From Distichodus sexfasciatus (taxonomy: Eukaryota > Chordata > Actinopteri > Characiformes > Distichodontidae), in the NCBI GenBank assembly GCA_032718565.1, contig JAVGVS010000001.1, forward strand, positions 6,174,495 to 6,238,494: a DNA stretch of 64,000 nucleotides. Direction: 5' to 3'. This document shows, piece by piece, positions 13,101 to 25,100 of the stretch. Position numbers and translations under genes: made by a program. Below the pieces are notes generated by a model. The model had not been told where the DNA came from, made no database searches, and was given only the letters and a program-made list of their open reading frames with translations. The stretch's first letter is position 1. The number at the start of each line of letters is the position of its first letter.

Positions 13101-16100
13101 GTAATGTGACTTGAAGTTGCTTTCAGCCTTCAGCTTTGGTTTCTTCTAAATGTTGCTTGCTCTTTTATGCATGTATGATCTTTTCACTACTTAATGTTCT
13201 GTGTTCGTTTATTGAGATATGAGATATGTTATAAGAGATTGAATACTAAGAATGACCCAAGCAAACACTGTTCCTTTAGCTAAAAGAATTCAGAACTGTT
13301 TTGGTTAGTGAAAAAAGGTGGTCTTGCTAAAATCCTCATTGCTACTAATCTACGCACTGCATTGTTATTACCACCTCATTACATTCTCTGTTTTACAGTT
13401 CAGTGCATGCATCTATTCTAATCATTGTTCAAGAGAGTGGCTGTTAAGCAGAGTCTGACTCGTGTTTTGTATTTCTTACTGCCTTAGTGGAAGTATAAAG
13501 AGCAGTATGAGCGTCTCAAGTCCAAGTACACACCTGTGCTGGACACCCCTGAGCACCAGGTTCACAAGAGAAGCAAACAGATCAGCGATGTAAGAACTAC
13601 CTTTTTAATCTTTCCCTGGTAACGAACTGATAAAGAGGTGCTATATTGTGATATTTGTTTTTCAGGCTGCTAACATGTTCATGCTTTTTTCTAGATCATT
13701 TACAAAATGGAGTACAACAAGAACAAAGCAAGAGGCTACACTCTTGGTCATGACACTCCTCTGAATCAGCACATGAAGAAGGTTAAGGAGATCACCAGCA
13801 ATGTAGGTTTATCATTATTGAATATGCATTATTTCACATTATCTTCATTTTTCTGTCAAATAAAAGGTACATTTCATTGATACAATCTGAAACCCACATT
13901 TTTGTTTTTCTTTATAGCTGAAATATAAAGAATTGTATGAGAAAAGCAAAGCACAGATCAACATGGCTCCTGATGCTTATGACATCCGTGCAGCCAAGGA
14001 GGCCTACAAGAACATCAGCAATGTAAGTTTTGACTTAAAACTGTCTATAACACAGATCTGAATGTGAGCTCTTCATCATTTAAATACCAACCTCTAATAT
14101 GCTTTTCCCATAGCTTGACTACAAGAAGAAATATGAGGCCACCAAGAATAAGTGGATCTGGACAGTCGATAGACCCGACTTTGTCCATGCTGCCAAGATC
14201 AACTACCAACAGAGTGATGTTAGTGCTGTTTTCTTGTATAACCTCTGTTTTTGCACTGAATTTAACAGGGAAAATGTGATCAACAGTAACTTGATCCAAC
14301 CATTCATCATTAACAGGTTGAGTACAAGTATGACAAGGAGATGCTGAAGGGTTGTGTGATGCCTGTCACTGATGATAAGTACACACTTCTGGCCAAGCAG
14401 AACTCTGAGCTTGCTAGTGACGTGAGTGTTGAATCATTCATATTGAACTCAAATAGTTAATGCAGTCGTATCATTAGATTTGTTTGCATGACGTATTGTG
14501 TTTGTTGCTATTCATTTACTAGGTGAAATACAAGCAGAAGTATCAGGAGGCCAGGGGCCACTACAAGGCTGTGCTTGATACCCCTCAGATCCTTCATGCT
14601 AAATCAGTGGCTAACCTGGTTTCTGAGGTACTGTTTAGTTAATCAAATTCTTAAAGGTATTAAGACTTATGAAAGTCCTTTTCTTAAACTGACCTTCCTC
14701 ATATGATTTGAAATGTCTTGCAGAGCAAATATAAACTGGCCAGCAAGAAGGAGCTCCAATCTGGCTCTTTCACAACCCTCCCTGAGACCCGGGAAACAGC
14801 CCACAGCAAAGAGGTGGCCAAAATCACAAGTGCTGTAAGTACCTTTTGTAGTTTGTCCATTTTCTAGGATGTAGTAAGACTCAGGGTTGTGTCAGGGTGA
14901 GATTCAACCATCATATACCCTTCCCACAGAAACTGTACAAAGAAAAGTTTGAGAAGGAGAAGGGCAAGTCTGAGTACAGCAATATGACTGTTCCCCCTGA
15001 CATACAGCATGCCTTGGATGTGTCCAAAAACCAGAGCAACGTGAGTCCGTCTAACTTTAACAAGCCTGAACTTAATATTTTTTCTGCGTCTCAGTGTCCT
15101 AATGAAGACATGTCTGCTACAGCTGGAAATTACACCACTGGGCAGTGACTGAAATTACTCTGGTACTTTCTCATTTTGTAGCTCACCTATAAACAAGAGG
15201 CCAAGGCTCAGTTGCACTACACCCCTGTTGCTGACCGTCCAGACATCAGAAAAGCTACCCAAGCTGCCAAGCTCATTAGTGAGGTAAGCACAAATTTTAC
15301 GAGCATCTTAATTATACAAGATTCATGCATCAACTTAACATGTTTGTGTCACTCCCTCATATCTCACACCAAATGTTTGCTGTTTCCACAAGGTGGGTTA
15401 CCGTGAAAAGGCACGACAGGAGGCTAGCCGTGGGGGATCTCTGGTCAGCCGCCCTGATATCACCTTGGCAACTGAAGTTTCCAAACTTACCAGTCAGGTA
15501 ACACCCTGTGCCTTTTGTCCCTGCATAGCTTTCATCATGGTTCAACCCTTATTTTTTCTTTTTGTGCAGCTTTCATAACATTTGCCATAGACAGGCCAGT
15601 CTTAACTGTAGTATCTTAAATGCGCTTCTATTGCCTAATAATATTAATATCCATGTGTTATACTGTGATCTGTAATTGTCCTTTATCTGTACACCTCTAG
15701 ATACTGCCCACTCTGTCTCATATTCATCTCCAGCTTCCTGTCATTGCATTCAGTTGTTCATTCCTCTCCCATCCATTACTGACCATTATGATTGTCCTCT
15801 TCCATGCTTATTGCTTTCACCCTGCCATCTCACTGCGCTTTGTAGGTGGAGGCCAAACCTTCACTCCATGGAGCTGCCTCCTTTGATACCCCCCAGATGC
15901 GTCACATTAAGAAAATGAGTGCCCTGACTAGTGATGTAAGAAGGGACCCTGAACCCCAGGGCCACTGACCTCTCTCTGCCTGTCTCGTGTCTCTCTCTCT
16001 CTGTACCTCTCTCTTGTTGACTGACTGATTGACCTCTGGCAGCTCCATGGCACTCGCTGTTATTTTCAAGGAAGGCACAAATCTGGCACAACCTTTACTT

Positions 16101-19100
16101 TTTCAATTAAGCAATTTCTCCCATTACCTTTTTTTTTCCTTTTTTGCCATTTTCCTCTCAGTACTCTGTTCCACTCATTGCTATCTGCTTTTTGTTCATT
16201 TTTGTGTTTGTTATAGAAGCTTTTGCCATGTTGCCTTGCCGATAAAATAGCCTGCTGTCTTTCTTCATTTTTGCTTTTCCATTTTCCCTAATATTTTTTA
16301 TTGATCAAAGTATTGAAATTCCACATCATATAACTCGGTCAATGCCAGTCTGTTATACAAACTGACGTGTCTTGTTGCATCCTTTTATTCAGCCATTGAA
16401 ATGAGGATTGTGTAGACCCAGTAAGCTTTTTTACAAGGTTTAAAATGGTCACACAGTTCAGCTCAGATGAAATAACACATCATTTCAAGTTTATCTAGTT
16501 TTCACAATCCTCATTTGTCTCTTTGCTTGATATTTGTTTCACACACATTTTTCTCTCCAGATATTTGTGCTTTTTCTGAAGCTTGAAGACACAGTTCAAC
16601 CCTATTTTTAATTTGTCATATGTATTTAAATATACATATGAAGTGAACATAGTGATGTTGTATGTTCTGACCATGTTTTACCTGCCAAATGGGGCTCCTA
16701 CAGCATAAAAATAATAAAAATATGCTTTCAGTACACCTACTATAAGAAGAATGATTTTCTTTAATCCATACTGTAAGAAACCCAGATGGCAACCTTGTTT
16801 TGGGAATATTTGCCTCGATTCACGTTCCTTTCTCTATGTGACGTGTATTCTGTCTTGACAAAAGCATGCAACTACCAATGTGATTACCATGATTCTCTCC
16901 ATTGTTGAATATGTTATGGCTCACACACAGTATTACGTCAAAGTTTCTAACATGATTTAATCAATTCTACTTTCCTTTCTAAAGGTAAAATACAAGGAGA
17001 AGTTTGACAAGGAGATGAAAGGAAAGAAACCTCAGTATGACCTTAAGAGCAGTAAGATTTATCAGACACTGAAGGATGCCAGTGTGCTTGCAAGTGAGGT
17101 GTGTGAATATTCATTCAAGACTGTTAGTTCCTATGATTTGAAAGCAAACTTGTAGATAATAAAAGCTGAAACCCAGTGCATTCTTCGAATGTTTTCATAT
17201 GGTTTGCTTTTAGGTGAAGTACAAGGGTGACCTGAAGAAGATTCATAAGCCTGTGACCGACATGGCTGAATCTCTGGCCATGCAACACAGTCTGAGTACC
17301 AGCAAGCTGTCCAGTGATGTAAGAGTGTTAACAAACCCGCTTCATGTCACACTCTGTAACCACAACCATGTTATTCTATTCATATAACCTACCATCATTC
17401 TCATGAATGAGCCTCACCTGAAACATCTAAACACCTAAAGGCCATCATCTGGTAGTGACCCTCACCCTGCCTCATCTCTGACCTCAAACCTCTTCCCTTA
17501 CTAGCAGATAGCGTTAACCTTTGACATCTTGCTGTCTTCACCTACTTAAAGCTGCCCTAATGGCGCTCTAACACATTCTACCAGTTAATTTTTAAATAAC
17601 AAAAAACCTTTATCGACCCTTTGATAATCTTTCTCATATTCTCACTTTTTTTACCTTTATTCATGATAATGTCCCAATTTAATATAATACAACAAAGCGT
17701 CATCTGCTTTCTTTAAAGTTTAAATATTGGATTTATTTTTGCTGTTTCAACCTATTTTTTCTTTGTTTCTTGGTGATTTTTTTGCATTTTTTTAAACATA
17801 TCTTTGGTTAAACAAATGGCCGGTGTGTCAGCACAATAGGTTAGTTTACATGTACTGAGTTGCATTCCCTCTTAGTACCAGTACAAGAAGAAATTTGAGG
17901 AGAGTAAAGGTCACTACCACATGATTCCTGACACACCTGAGCAGCTTCACCTTAAAGAGGCCTCAGAGCTGCAGAGTCATGTAAGTTACGCAGTGTTCTG
18001 CAGGCTCCAACTCTTTGTCTGTGAGTGAGTGAGTGTGGATGGGAAGGGAGAGATATATGTGTGAGTGCATTCTGGCACACTTTTTTCTCCAAAACATTCC
18101 CACAGGCCGGCAATTTATGTCCAACAGAAATGGTTTGTCCAACTCTTTAAATTGTGTGGGTTATTTTTCCCAACCTTTTTACAGGGCAAGTACTTTATAG
18201 AGCTAATAAAATCTGCTTATACGTCAGCATTAAAACCAAAGCTCTACTGTGTAATGGAGTCAATTACATTTTTAACAGAGATTTCTCAGCCATTACGAGA
18301 ATGTAACGTTTTCTAGAGATTTTATCACTTAAAATATCTCTTATTGCTCCTTTTTATATCTAAAAAATGCTTAGTTAGTTAGACAGTGTTTGATCTTTGT
18401 GGTTCTGTCCAAATGCAGGTGAAGTACAAGGAGAAGTATGAGAAGGAGAAAGGCAAGGCCATGCTGGACTTTGAGACTCCAACATACGTGAGCGCCAAAG
18501 AAGCACAACACATGCAGAGCCAGGTAAATCCACCAACCAATGCCTAAAGTTTATTTAGGTGATAAATCATTGCAGTCAGATCTCTACTTTATTTTCTTTT
18601 CTTGTGGAATAAATTCTACTTAATTCGCATTTATTATAAACCGTGTTTAGTAATGAGTAATGTATAGTAAGTATAGTGACTTCAACATGGATCCAGTGTT
18701 TCCAGAAAGGATCCAAGGAAATGGTATTGTGTTTTATTGTCTGTCATATGTACGTGTCTTTTTGTGCGTCTATGTTGAAATATTATAATGTATAACAATT
18801 CATTTAAGTACAATGTGAAACACATTAAGAGTCTACATTAAGAACATGAATCAGCAGTAGTCAACCCAATGCATCACTTTATAAAGACTCAGCATGTCAA
18901 CATGCTAACAGTAGCTGCCCAACAGTGTGAAACTTCACATACCTCTCACTCTTTTTGCACTGAGTAGAAAGACTATAAGAGGGACTTTGAGGAGTACATG
19001 AAAGGCAAGAACCTGTCGGGCTTGGAGGTCACCCCAGCCATGATACATGTCAGACATGCCACCAAAATTGCTAGTGAGGTAACAGATGGGCCTGTCTATA

Positions 19101-22100
19101 TTTTCTTCCTCCCATCCTGGTAATCTTACTAAGACCGAAACCACACACCCTACTTAATCCTGTGAGTGCATTTGATCTTCTTGGTCACACCCAAATAGCC
19201 TGTAGTTTGCATGGGTCACCACCCAGTTCTAATACACTCTGTAATATCCCTTTCTGGTCCCAAGTTTTCCGTGAATGTTTCCCTGAGTGTCTTTGTGTTT
19301 CTGTGAGTGTTACCGTGACTTTGTCGTTTCCGACGTATGTCAATATCTTTACTGATGCTCTCTTCAGCCTCCTCCTCCAATCTCTTATAATGTATTTGAA
19401 TTCACATAAATTCTTTAAACTTAGTGTTTATTTTGGCATTTTCTAATTGTTGACATTCATATATACTGTAGCAAGGTTTTAAACATTGTTGCAATATATG
19501 TGCTTAAAATGCATCTGGTAAAAATCACCAGTGCCTTTATTCTGCCCATTAAAATGTAATGTATCAGAACGGGAAATAAAAGTTAATTTCGAGGCAATAA
19601 AGTAAAGTATCAGCCTGCACTGCAGCAGGCATGGCTGCTGAATTCCTTCTATTGTTTTTGTTCTTCAGTAAAGCATTAGAAACTCTGGTTTAGAGTGGAG
19701 GCTTGGTGACATTGAGCTCAGTGTATGATCAGTACTGTGTGCCCAGTACTGCATGTCTGTGCCTTGCTGTGTGTCTGCAGTCTTTCTATTCTTCTCCACC
19801 TTGTAGAAAGAGTATAGGAAGGATCTAGAGGAAGGGGTGAAGGGTAAAGGGCTTACAGTTCTCGAGGAAACTCCTGAATTACTGAGAGCAAAGAATGCTA
19901 CTCAGATCCTCAATGAGGTAGGACGACAGCAGGAGAAGCAAACCTTCATCTCACTCTTACTCTTCTGTCTTTGAGTCTTCACTGTTCTTCGCCTCTTTAC
20001 CACACTAACAGGGCTGAGTCTTGATTTTTATGCTAATCGCTAAAATTCCATACTTCTAATGGAGTTCATCCAATCATCTAAAGAGGTGTGGTAACAATGA
20101 TGATTTTATCTTCCATTTTTATCTAACAGGACTTTTTTCCAACCACAAATCATGCTCTTAACATGATCTAATGGTTCTTCAATTCATGGAACTACTTATT
20201 ATAGCTGTTTAACCTATGATACTAGTGTTCCTGCCAAAGATCCAAGATGTAGATTGCCTATAGTCGCAATTCCCCAGCTTTGCAAATCTGTATTGTGTTT
20301 CACTGTTTGATCAGTTAAAAATTTACATTTTCAAAACATCCGCAGAGAGAATATAAGAAGGCTTTGGAACAAGAGATCAAGGGTAAAGGAATGTTGGCTT
20401 TGGCTACTGACACCCCAGACTTCATGAGAGCAAGAAACGCCACTGAAATTCTCAGCCAGGTCAGTGATGCATCTGTTACTTGCCCACAAAGCAGCACAAT
20501 AGTGTGGGTCAGTGGGTCAGTGTGGGTTGAATATGCTGAAACACGTTGAATTATTTATAACAGGGAAAATATTGAGGTGAAATATGTCTTTGTGAAAATG
20601 TAAAAGTTCATATGGCTGTGTTTTCTGTGACTCAAAAGTAATGTTCTAAAGTGAAGTCTCTTTTTAAAGAGTAAGTACAAGCAGAATGCTGAGCAGGACA
20701 GAGCCACCTACACCACCGTGATCGACACCCCTGATATCATCCATGCTCAGCAGATCAGGAACATTGTGAGCCAGGTAAGACACACAAACACAAACAATCC
20801 TGTTAATCCACACCTGGTTGATCAAAAGGTGATCTAAAGGCTTATGCTTAAATTAAAGTAGATTTTAGATTTTTATTTAAAGTTTGTTTAGTTTCTACAG
20901 AACTACTGACTAGTTTGCACTTTACAATGATGAACACGTATGTTGTATGAGTATAAATGTGTATTCTACACCATCTTAACTGCAGTTGCAATATATTCAC
21001 CTTTTAACCATTTATTTTCATCAGAAAAAGTACAAGGAGGAAGCGGAGAGGACCATGTCTCACTACGTGCCTGTTCTGGACACTCCTGAAATGCAAAGAG
21101 TTCGTGAAAACCAGAAGAACTTTAGCACTGTAAGTATTTAACAAGATTCCTTGATCCATTTTCTTTTGCATTGTGATTTTGTTTCTTATGTGTGGTGAGT
21201 TGTATGTGGTCTTACTGGCATTGTCTTTGGCCTTTGTGTCTTTTGTATGTCACTTTTCAGAGACCTCAAAACTCTTAGATTATATCTGTAAAACATTCTT
21301 TATTCTCTCTTGATTAGTGATCTTTAGCTCATTCTTTCTTAAGTAAAGAGCATATTTTGTGGCACTATTTTTTCCTTTTTCCTGTAGATTTTTTTATTAT
21401 GCACCTTGATTTTTTTCCATGTTTAACTGCCCTTGTGCTTTTTTCTTTGTAGCTTCGGTACCAGATTGACCTTAAAAACAGTAAGGGCAAAGTTTCAACA
21501 GTACAGAACACTCCTGAAATGCTCCGCGTTAGAGAAAATACAAAGAATTTCAGCTCGGTACCTACTACTTATTGAGTATATTTTTCCCTTCATTTTTCTT
21601 TTTTTTCCTAACCATATTTTTGCCTTTTTCTTTTTGGAATTCTTGCTTTTGCCCCATTTTTAATTTCCCTTCTCGCTGCTATCATATGTTAACAGATTCT
21701 GACATGCAGCCCAAACCCTCTATCATTCAGGCCTTTTAATAGAGATTACTAAGTAGATTTTAAACTAACTGTTTGATGTTGAACTCAGACGTCTTAACTG
21801 GTTTAGTAACTAAGAGATGATACATGTTTGTCAGTTGTTTAACATTTGTGTGCATGTCTCGTTAGCCACACTGTGTCTGTCTTCAGTGAATGTGTCAAAT
21901 GTCCAGAGTTTTTCGAATTATGTCCACATTATGTTTTTTTCTGCTCCTTTAATGAACTTTTAAATTCAAGGGTCTTTCACAGGAAATATAAAAAGTCAAT
22001 ACCAGTAAAACAGCTAGCTGAACATCAAACCACTCTAATGATTTACCTCTACATTCTTAAAGATTCAGTACAAGGAGGATTTGGGAGGAGGCACTGCAAT

Positions 22101-25100
22101 TGCAGAAACACCTGAAATGGAGAGGGTTAAACGCAATCAGGAGGCTATTAGCACGGTACACTGCGGTGTGACCCCCGTCCCAACCATCCACCACTCACCG
22201 CTTATCTCTCTCGTAATCCTTAACCATGCCCCCCCCCAAAAAATCCTAACGACCATATATTGTTTAATCAAGACCGTATCTCCATTGTAATATCTCCATT
22301 TTAATGTCCATTTTAAGTTATTACCTTCATGTTAATATTCATATTATTTAATATCATATCCAAAAGAACTGTACAAATTCATTTACTTAAGTCTTTAATG
22401 ATTGAATTCAGTTGAAACTACATGACAGATAGGGGTGGGAATTGATAATATCAATATCAATGCCATTGTCGATTCTGCCTATCAGTCCAATTCCTTATCA
22501 GTTTTCTTATCAATTCCTAAGTAGTGTTTTGAGTGAAAAAAGTAGTTCTACACAGTCTTCCGCACCAAATGGAACCATTTTATTTTTCCCGAATTGATGT
22601 CTGCACAAAATTGTGAACATGAACACATTCATATTCATATTCAGAGTTTTTGTTATGCGGAGACACTCTATAGTTTAGTACTTGAAGTAAAATGAGCTTA
22701 GTGCAGGTGAAAGCACTTCTTTATCCATCTGCATATAGAATACAATTATTTGATAAACAATGCATTTATCTATATTTATTTTACTCTCTAACATTATAGA
22801 ATGAAAAAAATCTTTGAGTAATTGAAAATGAAGGAATGCTGAAGTTTTGGCAGTTTTTGAGCATTTGGACTCATTTTGGCCTGTAACTGATTTTTGACTC
22901 ATTTTTGGGAGAGAAGTACATATTTGTCGTGAGGGCGTTCCATATGAGAGCCGCGGCACATAGCGCTGTGGACGCGCGTCAGGAATAAATAAATATCAGG
23001 TAAACGGCTGTACTATGAGTAGAACGCTGGTTGTTTTTGTTATTTATCAGCTAAAATGAAAGTTTTATCTGTAATAAATGGAAAGATTTAACTGAACTGA
23101 TACGTTTTAGTGAATGTTGAACTTCCCTGAGAGAGAATAATATCATTTATGTGACATGATCGTGGTTGAAGGTCAAGTCGCAGAGAGTGTGACGTAATGT
23201 ATCCTGACGCAAAACTGGAAAACCGGAAATGCTCAGAAATGAGAGAATCGTTAAGGTGTACAATTCCGATGGAATTAATCAGTTGGAACCGGTTTTCGAT
23301 TCCCACCCCTAATGACAGAGCATGGTCAATAACGTCTTTTCATTCTCATGATTACACTGAAGTCTTTTTCTTGATGTCATGTATTGGGGATTTTTCATGT
23401 ATGTTTTATTTTTGTATTTTTCTTCTATTTTTCTTTTCTTTTTTTTTTTTTATTCTATTTGATGATCTTTTATCCTTTTATCTTTTTCATAACTTCTTTT
23501 TCATTTCCATTCTGTAAAATAATGATAACATAGATCAAGTACAAGGAACCTCTAGGTCAAGGCATTTCTATAGCAGACCTTCCTGAAGTGAAACGTGTGC
23601 GGGAGACTCAGCAGAAGATCAGCTCGGTAGAGTTTTTAATGCTCTGAAATTAGAACCCATACCCAAGCTTGGTCTAATCTTAATCATCAGCCTTCTTATC
23701 AAACATCCCTTTCCAGGTTTTCTTCTAATATAAATGACATGTCTTCTTCTACAGTTTATACTCTTTTACCATGTTATATTAGTACATTCTACAAAGCCAG
23801 ATATATCACTACTTGTTTGTTCTTTGTTTAAAGTGTTATTTCTTTATGCAAAAACCCTTTAAAATTTCTAAGATGTATTGATTATCAGTTTACAAATTTG
23901 CATCCTTATAATATTTATCTTTACTTACAATTATTTAAAGATTCAGTACAAGGAGGATTTGGGAGGAGGCACTGCAATTGCAGAAACACCTGATATGGAG
24001 AGAGTTAAACGCAATCAGCAAAATATTAGCACGGTACACTTCGGTGTGACCCCCGTCCCAACCATCTGTCATCCTACACTTTTAAGACTTCCCTACTTAA
24101 TGACAGTCGTTCCCAAAACATTGTACTTTGAATCCTTCATTGATAACATTTATAACATCCATGTAGTTCCTGGCAACATCACTGAGTTGTCTGCTAATTC
24201 TTCTAAAAGCCAGCCGATAACTTCACTTGATTATGCCTTTGAATTTCCTGAAGAAACAACTGTAACAAGTCCATGTTTTACAGTCAAATGTGATACAAAT
24301 ATGTACAAAACATACTGATATATTAGAGCTGATGATGAGTGGAGTGGTGTGTTTCCCTCAACCTGTCCCCACCGAAAAACCTCTTCAGATATCTTTGTCT
24401 TCCTACTGTGTGAAAAATGTTTTATCTTCTTAAGGTTTTTCTTTTAAACCTCTGCATTTTTGATACTAACTTTTTTTTGTCTTGTAACTGATTTTGTCTG
24501 AATGGAACCATGTCTGTGAGTAGATAAAGTACAAAGACTTGCTGGGTCGTGGGACGGCTATATCAGACCTGCCTGAGGTGAAGCGAGTCAGAGAGACTCA
24601 GAAGAACATCAGCTCGGTAGTAAAATCGAGTTTACATGAGCGTGCCTCCATCCGCATTAACTCTCCCACTGATCGCTCCCTGCTGCGCCATCACTTTCAC
24701 TATCACCACCCATAATCCTCCAACGCCAATTCCAAATGTCATTTCATTTCATCACCTGCCATTCCCTGATATGCTGAGTGATGTCCTGGATTTCATTTCC
24801 AAGTTTTACTCAGTTTCCTGAATTTCCTTTCAGTTTTTTAAACTCTAAACTTTGTATCTAATCCACATTTTACTCTTTTGTATGTTTTAGTAGAAAGCCT
24901 TCCTGCTATTTGCTTTTCTTAACCATTTACTGCGGGGTTCTTTTTGTGAAATATAACCTCCAGTTGTGATGCTTATGAGTGTAGTTTGATGAGACAAAGC
25001 ATCTCCTGCTATCAAACATGGGTGTGGTAAACAATGTCTGGTTCTGACTGCCCCTTGTGGGTCCCTTTGTTCTCCTCTTCAGGTTTTGTATAAAGATACC

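Noticed and set aside
18181..18316. An open stretch after a pyrimidine tract and AG (GKYFIEL...) in a neb intron
   Set aside because: It does not show module spacing or a donor in the right phase, and has a stop within the exon-like part.
22675..22959. A 94-codon minus-strand frame inside the hAT element
   Set aside because: No hAT transposase motif is visible; probably chance in a non-autonomous element.
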